DNA from: Sphaerotilus microaerophilus
Lineage (GTDB): Bacteria > Pseudomonadota > Gammaproteobacteria > Burkholderiales > Burkholderiaceae_C
Reading direction: 5' to 3'
DNA: 64,000 bases
Assembly (NCBI RefSeq): GCF_023734135.1
Contig: NZ_AP025730.1
Location: 2,232,001-2,296,000, forward strand
Both the position numbers and the translations under genes were made by a program. The notes below the pieces were generated by a model. That model saw nothing but the letters and a program-made list of their open reading frames with translations, was not told where the DNA came from and ran no database searches. Below, one piece after another: positions 23,721 to 32,245 of the stretch; the stretch's first letter is position 1; the number at the start of each line of letters is the position of its first letter.

Positions 23721-25235
23721 ATGGAACTGCTCAATAACCTGGCGCTGGGCTTCGGCGTCGCGTTCACCCTCACCAACCTGCTGTACGCCTTCGGTGGCGC
23801 GGTGCTGGGTACCCTGATCGGCGTGCTGCCGGGCCTCGGCCCGGTCGCGACCATCGCTATGCTGCTGCCGTCGATCTACGCGCTGGACGCCACGCCCGCG
23901 CTGATCATGCTGGCCGGCATCTACTACGGCGCGCAGTACGGCGGCTCGACCACCGCGATCCTGATCAACGTGCCGGGCGAGGCCTCCTCGGTGGTGACCG
24001 CGCTGGACGGCTACCAGATGGCCCGCAAGGGCCGCGCCGGTGCCGCGCTGGCGGCGGCGGGTCTGGGCTCGTTCTTCGCCGGCTGCGTGGGCACGATCAT
24101 CATCGCCGCCTTCGCGCCGCCGCTGACCGAGCTGGCCTTCAAGTTCGGCCCGGCCGAGTACTTCAGCCTGATGGTGCTGGGCCTGATCGGCGCGGTGGTG
24201 CTGGCCTCTGGCTCGCTGGTCAAGGCGATCTCGATGATCCTGCTGGGCCTGCTGCTCGGCCAGATCAACACCGACGTGATCTCCGGCGTGCCGCGCTACA
24301 GCTTCGACATCCCCGAGCTGACCGACGGCATCGGCTTCGTGACCATCGCGATGGGCGTGTTCGGCTTCGGCGAGATCATCGCCAATCTGAGCCGCCCAGC
24401 CGAGCACCGCGAGGTCTTCACCAAGGACGTCAAGGGCCTGTGGCCAACGCTGCAGGACGCCAAGGACGCTGCTCCGGCGGTGCTGCGCGGCACGGCGCTC
24501 GGTTCGATCCTGGGCGTGCTGCCGGGTGGTGGTGCGCTGCTGGCTTCGTTCGCGGCCTACACGCTGGAGAAGAAGACCCGTGGCCGTCCCGGCCAGGTGC
24601 CCTTCGGCCAGGGCAACATCCGCGGCGTGGCCGGTCCCGAGGCGGCCAACAACGCCGGTGCGCAGACCAGCTTCATCCCGATGCTGACGCTGGGCATCCC
24701 GCCCAACGCGGTGATGGCGCTGATGGTGGGTGCGATGACCATCAAGGGCATCCAGCCCGGTCCGCAGGTGATGACCAGCAACCCCGAGCTGTTCTGGGGC
24801 CTGATCGCCTCGATGTGGGTCGGCAACGCGATGCTGGTGATCCTGAACCTGCCGCTGATCGGCATCTGGATCAAGCTGCTGACGGTGCCCTACCGCTTCC
24901 TCTTTCCGTCCATCGTGGTGTTCTGCGCCATCGGCCTGTACACGCTGAACAACAACACTTTCGATTTGTACGCAGGTGCGCTGTTCTCGGTGGTTGGCTA
25001 CGCCTTCTTCAAGCTGGGTTGCGAGCCGGCGCCACTGCTGCTGGGCTTCATCCTGGGGCCGATGATGGAGGAGAACCTGCGCCGCGCGCTGCTGCTGTCG
25101 CGAGGTGACTGGACCACCTTCATGACCCGCCCGCTGTCGGCTGGACTGCTGATTGCTGCCCTGCTGATGATCGTGGTGGTGATGCTGCCGGCGATCCGCA
25201 ACAAGCGCGAAGAAGCCTTCCAGGACGAAGGCTGA
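23721..25235 (+). CDS. tctA: Tripartite tricarboxylate transporter large permease TctA
   Basis: A 504-residue, multi-spanning inner-membrane permease of the TctA family. Conserved parts are GTLIGVLPGLGPVATIAMLLP (cut: LIGVLPGLGPVATIAMLLP) near residue 33, YYGAQYGGSTTAILINVPGE near 70, a second inverted-repeat signature LGVLPGGGALLASFAAYTLE (about 262) and GIPPNAVMALMVGAM (about 325). It would form the transport path with TctB, fed by a Bug-type receptor. GAGGGG 12-15 bases before ATG 23721 serves as ribosome-binding site. The protein ends with a charged RNKREEAF tail. A cluster of hairpins follows the stop. Confidence 0.95.
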   Translation: MELLNNLALGFGVAFTLTNLLYAFGGAVLGTLIGVLPGLGPVATIAMLLPSIYALDATPALIMLAGIYYGAQYGGSTTAILINVPGEASSVVTALDGYQMARKGRAGAALAAAGLGSFFAGCVGTIIIAAFAPPLTELAFKFGPAEYFSLMVLGLIGAVVLASGSLVKAISMILLGLLLGQINTDVISGVPRYSFDIPELTDGIGFVTIAMGVFGFGEIIANLSRPAEHREVFTKDVKGLWPTLQDAKDAAPAVLRGTALGSILGVLPGGGALLASFAAYTLEKKTRGRPGQVPFGQGNIRGVAGPEAANNAGAQTSFIPMLTLGIPPNAVMALMVGAMTIKGIQPGPQVMTSNPELFWGLIASMWVGNAMLVILNLPLIGIWIKLLTVPYRFLFPSIVVFCAIGLYTLNNNTFDLYAGALFSVVGYAFFKLGCEPAPLLLGFILGPMMEENLRRALLLSRGDWTTFMTRPLSAGLLIAALLMIVVVMLPAIRNKREEAFQDEG

Positions 25236-25246
25236 AGTCGGACCAG

Positions 25247-25356
25247 CAAGAGTCCCTGCGGACTCTTGCGTGCCGGCTGAAGCGGCGCGGCCTGCCAGCC
25301 GCGCCGTGGATCGCCCTGAGACGCCAACCCCACCCCTCGCGGTGGGGTTTTTCGTT
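25247..25356 (+). terminator. Three successive hairpins ending the tctBA operon, last with a T-run
   Basis: Three perfect stems follow tctA: CAAGAGTCC/GGACTCTTG (25247-25268, loop CTGC), CGGCGCGGC/GCCGCGCCG (25283-25306) and AACCCCACC/GGTGGGGTT (25326-25349) followed by T5. The last is a classic Rho-independent terminator; the earlier two may stabilise the mRNA end. Confidence 0.85.
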
Positions 25357-25411
25357 CTAGGCAGGGCCTACTGCCGACGGGCATGATCGCCGACCGCCCC
25401 TCAGGAATCCG

Positions 25412-27046
25412 ATGAACTCCGATCCCTCGCCCTACGATCCGCCGCGCCCGCGCGAGCTGGTCGACCGCCTGCCGCCCACGCTCAAGCCACTGGTCGAGCC
25501 GGTGTTCCGCATGCTCTGGCTGGCCTGGCTGGCGGCCAACATGACGATGTGGATGAACGACGTCGCGGCCGCCTGGCTGATGACGCAGCTCACCGACAGC
25601 GTGGTGATGGTGGCGCTGGTGTCGGCCGCGTCCACGCTGCCGGTGTTCCTGCTCGGCCTGCCCAGCGGGGCGCTGGCGGACATCGTCGACCGGCGGCGCT
25701 GGTTCGCCAGCACCCAGCTCTGGGTGGCCAGCGTGGCGGTGCTGCTGGCATTGCTGTCGCTCGGCGGCGGGCTGAGCGCGCCGCTGCTGCTGGCGCTGAC
25801 CTTCGTCAACGGCATCGGGCTGGCGATGCGCTGGCCGGTGTTTGCCGCCATCGTGCCCGACATCGTCTCGCGCGAGCGGCTGTCCGGCGCGCTGGCGCTG
25901 CAGGCGCTGGCGATGAACCTCTCGCGCGTGTTCGGCCCCGTGGTGGCCGGCGCCTTGCTGGCGGCGGCGGGCAGCGCGGCGGTGTTCGTGGTCAACGCAC
26001 TGCTGTCGCTGGTGGCCTTCGCGCAAATCCTGCGCTGGAAGAGTCAGCCGCGGACCTCGGCGCTGCCGGGCGAACGCTTCGTCGGCGCGATGCGCGTGGG
26101 CCTGCAGCACGTGCGGCAGAGCCCGCGCATGAAGATCGTGCTGCTGCGCGTCTTCCTGTTCTTCCTGCAGAGCTCGGCCATCACGGCGCTGATGCCGCTG
26201 GTGGCGCGCCGGCTCGGGGGTGGGGCGGGCTCGTTCACGCTGCTGGTGTCGTCGATGGGCGTGGGCGCGATCATCGCGGCGCTCACGGTGCCCAGCCTGC
26301 GTGACCGCGTCTCGCGCGACCGCATCGTGGCGGTCGGCACCGTCGTGATCTCGGCGATGGCTGCGGTGGTGGCCTGGGCCCCGTCGATCTGGCTGGCCGC
26401 CGCTGCGGTGGTGGTGGCCGGCATTGCCTGGATCAGCACCGCCAACACGCTGACGGTGTCCGCCCAGTTGACCCTGCCCAACTGGGTGCGCGCGCGTGGC
26501 ATGTCGATCTACCAGATGGCGCTGATGGGCGGTGCGGCCGCCGGCTCGGCGCTGTGGGGGCAGGTGGCGAGCTGGACGGACGTGCCCACTGCGCTGCTCG
26601 CCGCCGCACTGGCCGGCCCGCTCCTGGCGCTGCTCACCCGCCGTCTGCGCCTGGATGCCCACCAGGACGAGGACGTGCGCCCGGTGCCGGCGGTGCCGAA
26701 TCCGGAACCGGCGATTGCGCTCGATCCCCACGAGGGGCCGGTGATGGTGACGATCGAATACCTGATCGAGCCGACACAGGCCGACGCCTTCCACGAGGTC
26801 ATGCAGGAAACCCGCCGCGCCCGGCTGCGCCAGGGCGCGCTGTCCTGGGGCCTGTTCCGTGACACGGCGGTGCCCGGGCGCTACATCGAGTACTTCCTCG
26901 ACGAGTCCTGGGTCGAGCACCAGAGGCGCCTGGAGCGCTTCACCGCTGCGGATGCGGATCTGCGCGCCCGCCGCGCCGCCTTCCACCGGGGCAGCGAGTT
27001 TCCGACCGTGCAGCGCTACGTCGCCGAGCCGCTGGACGGGCGCTGA
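25412..27046 (+). CDS. MFS transporter with C-terminal antibiotic-biosynthesis-monooxygenase-like domain
   Basis: A 544-residue inner-membrane protein of the MFS_3 (EntS-like exporter) branch. About 12 helices span residues 30-420: MLWLAWLAANMTMWMNDVAAA is the first (cut: WLAWLAANMTMWMNDVAAA), with the loop GALADIVDRRRW (about 88) as the MFS A-motif. After residue 440 a soluble ferredoxin-like domain follows (VTIEYLIEPTQADAFHEVM, RRARLRQGALSWGLFRD, YFLDESWVEHQRRLER), the ABM-like extension common in this subfamily. Substrate is unknown; related proteins export siderophores or drugs. It is a single gene, bounded by terminators or long gaps. Confidence 0.88.
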   Translation: MNSDPSPYDPPRPRELVDRLPPTLKPLVEPVFRMLWLAWLAANMTMWMNDVAAAWLMTQLTDSVVMVALVSAASTLPVFLLGLPSGALADIVDRRRWFASTQLWVASVAVLLALLSLGGGLSAPLLLALTFVNGIGLAMRWPVFAAIVPDIVSRERLSGALALQALAMNLSRVFGPVVAGALLAAAGSAAVFVVNALLSLVAFAQILRWKSQPRTSALPGERFVGAMRVGLQHVRQSPRMKIVLLRVFLFFLQSSAITALMPLVARRLGGGAGSFTLLVSSMGVGAIIAALTVPSLRDRVSRDRIVAVGTVVISAMAAVVAWAPSIWLAAAAVVVAGIAWISTANTLTVSAQLTLPNWVRARGMSIYQMALMGGAAAGSALWGQVASWTDVPTALLAAALAGPLLALLTRRLRLDAHQDEDVRPVPAVPNPEPAIALDPHEGPVMVTIEYLIEPTQADAFHEVMQETRRARLRQGALSWGLFRDTAVPGRYIEYFLDESWVEHQRRLERFTAADADLRARRAAFHRGSEFPTVQRYVAEPLDGR

Positions 27047-27195
27047 CCCTCCCGTCCCGCCCGCACGGGTGGCTGGTGGCCGTTGCTGCAGTGCGGAAAG
27101 ATTTTTTGCCCGGGCTGTCAACCGAGCGTCAACGGCCCTCGTTGAGGTTGACGAGTGGATTGCACTCATCCTCAATCGATAGACGGAGTTACTAC

Positions 27196-27384
27196 ATGTC
27201 CAAGATCCTGGCCGCCCTGATCGCTTCCCTGTTCGCTGCTGGCGCTTTCGCCGCTGACGCCGCTTCCGCTCCCGCCAAGGCCGAGAAGAAGGTCGAAGCC
27301 AAGGCCGAGAAGAAGGCTGAAAAGGCTGCCCCGAAGGCTGAAAAGGCTGCTTCCGCTGCCGCCGCCAAGGCCGCCTCGAAGTGA
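27196..27384 (+). CDS. Small exported Lys/Ala-rich protein, 62 aa
   Basis: A tiny secreted protein: signal peptide MSKILAALIASLFAAGAFA with an AxA cleavage site, then about 42 residues made almost only of Ala, Lys and Glu (AEKKVEAKAEKKAEKAAPKA), which would be helical and amphipathic in the periplasm. A GACGGAG lies 8-14 bases before ATG 27196. A strong terminator follows at once, so it is a monocistronic, probably well-expressed gene. Function unknown; similar small Ala/Lys-rich exported proteins are common in Burkholderiales. The 149-base upstream gap contains direct GTCAAC/GTTGAC-type repeats (27118-27150) with TTGACG as a possible -35. Confidence 0.78.
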   Translation: MSKILAALIASLFAAGAFAADAASAPAKAEKKVEAKAEKKAEKAAPKAEKAASAAAAKAASK

Positions 27385-27427
27385 TGACACGGCCGGCCTG
27401 ATCAGGCCGGTCTGACATCCGCCAAGC

Positions 27428-27455
27428 AGAAAGGGCTCCGCAAGGAGCCCTTTCT
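27428..27455 (+). terminator. Strong Rho-independent terminator after the small exported protein gene
   Basis: AGAAAGGGCTCC and GGAGCCCTTTCT form a perfect 12-bp stem closed by a GCAA tetraloop. A separate perfect palindrome, CCGGCCTGATCAGGCCGG (27393-27410), lies between the stop codon and this hairpin. Confidence 0.85.
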
Positions 27456-27481
27456 CATTGGTGGGTCCGATCCGGTGTGCC

Positions 27482-27522
27482 CGGGGGGGGGGGCGCCGCT
27501 GGCAGCGACGCACCCCCCCCGG
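27482..27522 (-). terminator. G11/C8 hairpin beyond the TRAP permease gene
   Basis: A run of eleven G (27483-27493) and a run of eight C (27513-27520), bordered by CC and GG, can pair around a CGCCGCTGGCAGCGACGCA-type loop. It begins 8 bases past the dctM stop on the minus strand. No U-run; function as terminator is inferred from position. Confidence 0.5.
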
Positions 27523-27529
27523 TGCGGAC

Positions 27530-29263
27530 CTACTTGAACATCGCGGCCGGGTCGTCCTTGGCCGGAGCGGACGCCCCGGCGCTGGCCGGCTCGGCAGCAG
27601 CAGGTGCCGCCTCACCGTACATCTTGCTGGCATCGTCTGCAGCCTTTGGCGCTTCCGAGGGCATCATGATTTGTACGTTGTCGGTGTTTTCGGCGCCCGC
27701 CTGGGCTGCACCGGTCGAGACCAGGCTCGGGAAGGTGATGATCAGCGCGACCATGATGATCTGGATCACCACGAAGGGCATCGCACCCCAGTAGATCTGG
27801 CCGGTGGTGACCTTGGGGATCAGCTTCTGGGTCAGGCGGTCCTTGTAGTCCTCGGTCGGAGCGACGCTGCGCAGGTAGAACAGCGCGAAGCCGAACGGCG
27901 GGTGCATGAACGAGGTCTGCATGTTCACCGCCAGCAGCACGCCGAACCAGACCAGATCGATGCCCAGCTTCTCCGCCACCGGGCCGAGCAGCGGCACGAC
28001 GATGAAGCTCAGTTCGAAGAAGTCCAGGAAGAACGCCAGCACGAAGATCAGGATGTTCACCACGATCAGGAAGCCGACCTGGCCGCCCGGCAGGCTCGTG
28101 AGCAGGTGCTCCACCCACTTGGGCCCGTCCACGCCCTGGAAGCTCAGGCTGAACACGGTCGAGCCGATCAGGATGAACACGACAAAGCAGGACAGCTTCA
28201 TCGTCGAGTCCATGGCCTGGCGCATCAGGCTCATGCTCAGGCGGCGGCGGCTGATGGCCATCGCCAGCGCACCGACGGCCCCCATTGCACCGCCTTCGGT
28301 CGGCGTCGCGATGCCCAGGAAGATCGTGCCCAGCACCAGGAAGATCAGGCCCAGCGGCGGGATCAGCACGAAGGTGACGCGCTCGGCCATCTTCGACAAC
28401 AGCTTCAGGCCGCTGACCTTGTTGATCACTGCGAGCAGGAAGGCAACGCCCACACCCACGCACATCGACACCACGATCAGCTCATCGGTCGGCGTGCTGG
28501 CCGGGCGGGTCTTGGCGAAGAGCACCGCGCAGGCCACCGAGGCGATGGTCAGCAGGCCCAGCGAGGGCAGGCCGGAGTCGCCGTTGTCCTCGCGGATGGT
28601 GCGCGCTTCCTTGGGCAGGGCTGGCACCCAGCTCGGTTTCCACAGGCTGACGAGCAGGACGTAAGCGACGTACAGGCCGGTGAGTACGAAGCCGGGGATG
28701 AAGGCGCCCTTGTAGAGGTCGCCCACGCTCTTGCCGAGCTGGTCGGCCATGATGATCAGCACCAGCGACGGCGGGATGATCTGCGCCAGCGTGCCCGAAG
28801 CCGCGATCACGCCCGATGCCACGCGCCGGTCATAGCCGTATCGCAGCATGATCGGCAGCGAGATCAGGCCCATCGAGATCACCGATGCCGCCACCACGCC
28901 CGTGGTGGCCGCGAGCATGGCGCCCACGAAGATCACCGCATAGGCCAGGCCGCCGCGGATCGGGCCGAAGAGCTGGCCGATCGTGTCGAGCAGGTCCTCC
29001 GCCATCCCGGAACGCTCCAGGATCAGGCCCATGAAGGTGAAGAAGGGGATTGCCAGCAGGGTGTCGTTCTGCATGATCCCCATCATGCGCAGCGGCAGGG
29101 CCTGCATCAGCGAGGTGGGCAGCAGCCCCATCTCGATGCCGATGAAGCCGAAGAACAGGCCGCAGGCGCCCAGTGAGAAGGCCACCGAGTAGCCCATCAG
29201 CAGGAAGACGATCAGCCCCGCGAACATGATGGGGGCCATGTTGGCCGAGAAGAACTCCATCAC
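27530..29263 (-). CDS. dctM: TRAP transporter large permease (DctM)
   Basis: A 577-residue inner-membrane TRAP permease, the sodium-coupled translocating subunit for dicarboxylates or related acids. It starts MMEFFSANMAPIMFAGLIVF and shows the DctM helices and signatures PFFTFMGLILERSGMAEDLL (about 75-95), GGLAYAVIFVGAMLAATTGVVAAS (cut: LAYAVIFVGAMLAATTGVV), IIPPSLVLIIMAD (about 160) and GIATPTEGGAMGAVGALA (about 310). It is longer than the usual ~430 residues: an extra hydrophobic central part and an Ala/Pro/Ser-rich tail (about 535-577) reading EAPKAADDASK and ASAPAKDDPAA. ATG overlaps the dctQ stop by 4 bases. No DctP receptor gene is adjacent. Confidence 0.93.
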   Translation of the reverse strand: MMEFFSANMAPIMFAGLIVFLLMGYSVAFSLGACGLFFGFIGIEMGLLPTSLMQALPLRMMGIMQNDTLLAIPFFTFMGLILERSGMAEDLLDTIGQLFGPIRGGLAYAVIFVGAMLAATTGVVAASVISMGLISLPIMLRYGYDRRVASGVIAASGTLAQIIPPSLVLIIMADQLGKSVGDLYKGAFIPGFVLTGLYVAYVLLVSLWKPSWVPALPKEARTIREDNGDSGLPSLGLLTIASVACAVLFAKTRPASTPTDELIVVSMCVGVGVAFLLAVINKVSGLKLLSKMAERVTFVLIPPLGLIFLVLGTIFLGIATPTEGGAMGAVGALAMAISRRRLSMSLMRQAMDSTMKLSCFVVFILIGSTVFSLSFQGVDGPKWVEHLLTSLPGGQVGFLIVVNILIFVLAFFLDFFELSFIVVPLLGPVAEKLGIDLVWFGVLLAVNMQTSFMHPPFGFALFYLRSVAPTEDYKDRLTQKLIPKVTTGQIYWGAMPFVVIQIIMVALIITFPSLVSTGAAQAGAENTDNVQIMMPSEAPKAADDASKMYGEAAPAAAEPASAGASAPAKDDPAAMFK

Positions 29264-29853
29264 TTGGCGGCTCCTTCGGCCTGGGCGCGGATCGCCTCGG
29301 CCAGTTCTTCTTCAGCGGACTTGGCAGACAGCTTCTTGGCGGGATCGTCGGCACGGCCCTGAAGGAAACCGACGCGCTTGATCAATTCGGACAGACCCTG
29401 GATGCCCAGCAGCGTGAAGCCCAGGGGCAGCAGCGCGTACACGGGCCAGCGGATGAGGCCGCCGGCATTGGAGGACATCTCACCGCTGGTGTAGGCGCGC
29501 AGCACCACCGGCATCGACAGGTTGATCACCACGGCCACCAGGGGCAACAGGAAGGCCAGGATGCCGAAAATCTCGACCTTGATCTGGGTGCGCCGGGAGA
29601 AACGGCCCAGGATCACGTCGATCTTGACGTGCTCCTGGCGCAGCAGGGTGTAGCCCGCGCCGAGCAGGAAGATGCCGGCAAACAGGTACCACTGGATTTC
29701 GAGGTAGGCGTTCGAGCTGTTGTTGAAGGCTTTGCGGACGATGGCGTTGCCGGCCGAGATCAGCACGGCGGCCAGGACCAGCCAGGATGTCCAGCGGCCG
29801 ACGAGCTCGGTGAGCGCGTCGATCCGCCGCGATAGTTGCAGCAGGGCAGTCAA
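29260..29853 (-). CDS. dctQ: TRAP transporter small permease (DctQ)
   Basis: A 197-residue, four-helix inner-membrane protein that joins DctM. The conserved small-permease pattern is present: WLVLAAVLISAGNAIVRKAF, then NSSNAYLEIQWYLFAGIFLL and GAGYTLLRQEHVKIDVILGRF (cut: YTLLRQEHVKIDVILGRF). The start is a TTG at 29853 with GGAGAA 8 bases before it; there is no ATG upstream in the frame. It is followed by a long charged C-terminal tail (AKKLSAKSAEEELAEA). Co-transcribed with dctM; the neighbouring two-component system may control it. Confidence 0.9.
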   Translation of the reverse strand: MTALLQLSRRIDALTELVGRWTSWLVLAAVLISAGNAIVRKAFNNSSNAYLEIQWYLFAGIFLLGAGYTLLRQEHVKIDVILGRFSRRTQIKVEIFGILAFLLPLVAVVINLSMPVVLRAYTSGEMSSNAGGLIRWPVYALLPLGFTLLGIQGLSELIKRVGFLQGRADDPAKKLSAKSAEEELAEAIRAQAEGAAK

Positions 29854-29916
29854 GGGAAGTTCTCCGGTAAGGCAGGAAGGAACGGAAGGAAACGGAAGGA
29901 TTCAGCGCAGGAAAAG

Positions 29917-29958
29917 GTCACACCGGCAGGTCGTGGCGCAGGGGCGCGGTAGTGTGAC
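29917..29958. promoter_or_regulatory. Spaced inverted repeat between dctQ and the response-regulator gene
   Basis: GTCACAC (29917-29923) and GTGTGAC (29952-29958) form a widely spaced inverted repeat about 65-105 bases upstream of the dctQ start. Between it and dctQ there are three near copies of GGAAGGA/ACGGAAGGA (29875-29900). A regulator-binding site for the LuxR-type protein encoded next door is possible but not demonstrated. Confidence 0.3.
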
Positions 29959-30023
29959 TTCTACACCCCCGATGACACTGGAAAAGGCCTGCCGCGCCCA
30001 TCGGGTGTTACGACTACGCAGCA

Positions 30024-30701
30024 CTACGCAGGCCCGTCGGGCGGTGTCGCGGCTGGCATCCGCGCCGCCGTGCCGGCCGGGGCAGACAGGGCGTTCGCAC
30101 CGCAATGCTCGACCGCATAGCGGATCAGCTCGGCCTGGCCAGCGATCTTGAGCTTGCGGCGGATGTTCTGGCGGTGCGTCTCCACCGTGCGTACGCTCAG
30201 GTCGTACTCGGCGGCGATCTGCTTGCTCGACAGGCCGCGCGCCAGGGCGGCGAGGATCTCGCTCTCGCGCTCGGACAGCAGCGGCCTCGACTCGTCGCCG
30301 CGCGGCGTGGGGTGAGCCAGCCGCGTGGCGATGTAGCTGTCGCCGCTGCCCACCGCGTCGATCGCGGCCAGGATCTCGCTGGACGGGCCGTCCTTGAGCA
30401 CATAGCCACGCGCACCGGCCTGCAGGGCCCGGTGCAGGTATTCCGGGTTGTCATACATGCTGAGCATCAGCACCGCCAGCCCGGGATGGGCGCGCGTGAG
30501 TTCGGCCGTGAGTTCGATGCCATTGCCCTGGCGCAGGCCGATGTCCATCAGCACCAGGTCCGGCTGAAGGCGGGCCACCTCGCTGCGGGCCTGGGCAGCG
30601 TCGGCCGCTTCGCCCACCACTTCGGCGCGCGGGTGGCTGGCGAGCAGCGAACGCATGCCATCGCGCACCAGGGCGTGGTCATCGACGAGGAGGATGCGCA
30701 T
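30024..30701 (-). CDS. NarL/LuxR-family response regulator
   Basis: A 225-residue DNA-binding regulator. Receiver domain residues 1-120: acidic pocket VDDHA, phosphoacceptor Asp53 in LVLMDIGLRQG, conserved Lys in YVLKDG (about 107). A LuxR-type HTH lies at about 142-205 (LSERESEILAALARGLSSKQ, DLSVRTVETHRQNIRRKL). The tail after 205 is Ala/Pro-rich. ATG 30701 is preferred; an in-frame TTG at 30716 is the alternative. It lies directly downstream of the sensor kinase gene (18-base gap), and the TRAP genes follow on the same strand after 170 bases, so it is the likely regulator of organic-acid uptake. Confidence 0.92.
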   Translation of the reverse strand: MRILLVDDHALVRDGMRSLLASHPRAEVVGEAADAAQARSEVARLQPDLVLMDIGLRQGNGIELTAELTRAHPGLAVLMLSMYDNPEYLHRALQAGARGYVLKDGPSSEILAAIDAVGSGDSYIATRLAHPTPRGDESRPLLSERESEILAALARGLSSKQIAAEYDLSVRTVETHRQNIRRKLKIAGQAELIRYAVEHCGANALSAPAGTAARMPAATPPDGPA

Positions 30702-30719
30702 GATGGGGTCCGGCAAGGG

Positions 30720-32201
30720 TCAGAAGGGGTGCGAACGCGCCGCGCGCTCCAGCCGGGCCAGCCGGGTGACGGTGGCGCGCGGCACGTCGGCCACCAGGCG
30801 GGTGGCGCCCGGGCGGGACTGCACGCGCAGCGACGCGCCCACGGCGGCCAGGCGCTCGCGCATGTTGCGCAGGCCGATGCCGCGCTGCGGGTCGTCCTGC
30901 ACGGCGGCCACATTGAAGCCCAGGCCGTCGTCCTGCACCGTCAGGCGCACGCCACGGCGGTGGAAGAGCAGCCGCAGGTCTACCCGCGACGCGTGGGCAT
31001 GCTTGTCGATGTTGGTCAGGGCTTCCTGTGTGATGCGAAACAGCACCGTCTTGACCGCATCGGGCAGCTCGGTCTGCGTGCCGCGCAGGCGCATGAAGAA
31101 GGCCAGGTCGGCGTGCTCGGCAAACTCCTCGCCGATCTGGCGCAGCGCGCTGGGCAGGCCGAGCGTGTCGAGCAGGGCCGGGCGCAGTCGGTGCGACAGG
31201 TGGCGCACCTCGCTCAGGGCGTCATCCAGTCGCGTGCGCGCCTTGCTCAGCGCAGTGGGCACTGCACCGCGCCCCTGGCGGGCGAGCTCGGCCAGCGCGC
31301 TGTCGAGCAGCAGCTTGATCGACACCAGCGTCTGCCCCGTGCTGTCGTGCAGCTCGCGGGAGAGGTGGGCCCGCTCGTATTCCTGTGATTGCACGACCTG
31401 CCGCGCCATCGACTGCAGCTGCGCATCGGCGGCGCGGTATTCGCTGAGGTTGAGCGCCAGCGCGCTGCCGGCCACCAGCGAGAGGGCCAGCAGCGAGATG
31501 CCGCCAATCCACAGCAGGGTGGTCCAGATGTGCACGCGGCCCTGGCGATCCAGCTCGTCCAGCGTGGCCTGGATGTCGTCCAGGTACAGGCCTGTGCCGA
31601 CCATCCACTGCCAGCGCGGCAGTCCGACGACGTAGCCCAGCTTGGGCGCCACCTGGCGCAGCGACGGCTTGTTCCAGACGTAGCGGAAGAAGCCCTGCCC
31701 CTCGCGGGCGCGGGCGATCAGCGTTCGCACGACATAGCGGCCATCGCGGTCGCGGATGTCCCAGAGGTTGGTGCCCACCAGTTCCGGCTGGTGGGGCAGC
31801 ACCAGGCAGCGGCCGTCGAACTCATAGGCGAAGAAGTAGCCGTCTCCGGCGCTGCTGCCGTAGCGGAAGGAATTGAGCAGCCGGATCGCCTCGGCCTTGA
31901 TCTCAGCGTCGTCGCGGCCCGTGTCGTACAGCGGCTGCAGCGCACTCATCGCGATGTCGACGTGGTTGCGCAGCTCGACTTCTTTGGCCGCGATGTACGC
32001 GGACTCCACCAGCGCGTGTTCGCGCCGGGACAGATCCGCCGTCTGCTGGCGCACGGCCAGGGCGATCAGCAGCATCGCCGCCAGCAGGGGCACCAGCGCC
32101 AGCAGCAGGATGCGTCGCCGCAGCCGCCGCGGGCCGGGCGGCTCCGGGCCCGTCCGGGCAGGTCCGCCGTCGGGCGGCGCGTCGGGCAGTGGGCTTTCCA
32201 T
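30720..32201 (-). CDS. Sensor histidine kinase with periplasmic cache domain
   Basis: A 493-residue membrane kinase of the NarX/HisKA_3 class. A first TM helix (about 29-48) is followed by a single-cache (sCache_2) sensor at about 60-210, with GDGYFFAYEFDGRCLVLPHQ and FFRYVWNKP; a second TM at about 222-245; H-box HLSRELHDSTGQTL (His about 280); and an ATPase domain with DDGLGF and GIGLRNMRERL (about 430-450). Cache domains of this sort bind small organic acids. Together with the response regulator downstream it forms a two-component system resembling those that control TRAP or TTT carriers; the ligand is inferred, not shown. Confidence 0.92.
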   Translation of the reverse strand: MESPLPDAPPDGGPARTGPEPPGPRRLRRRILLLALVPLLAAMLLIALAVRQQTADLSRREHALVESAYIAAKEVELRNHVDIAMSALQPLYDTGRDDAEIKAEAIRLLNSFRYGSSAGDGYFFAYEFDGRCLVLPHQPELVGTNLWDIRDRDGRYVVRTLIARAREGQGFFRYVWNKPSLRQVAPKLGYVVGLPRWQWMVGTGLYLDDIQATLDELDRQGRVHIWTTLLWIGGISLLALSLVAGSALALNLSEYRAADAQLQSMARQVVQSQEYERAHLSRELHDSTGQTLVSIKLLLDSALAELARQGRGAVPTALSKARTRLDDALSEVRHLSHRLRPALLDTLGLPSALRQIGEEFAEHADLAFFMRLRGTQTELPDAVKTVLFRITQEALTNIDKHAHASRVDLRLLFHRRGVRLTVQDDGLGFNVAAVQDDPQRGIGLRNMRERLAAVGASLRVQSRPGATRLVADVPRATVTRLARLERAARSHPF

Positions 32202-32245
32202 GGCGCCTGGCGAACAGCGGCCGGCCTGCGGGTGCGCCCAGGCGC

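Noticed and set aside
27458..29176. A 572-codon plus-strand frame opposite dctM
   Set aside because: His/Gln/Asp-rich antisense translation of hydrophobic helices; the minus strand encodes a complete TRAP permease.
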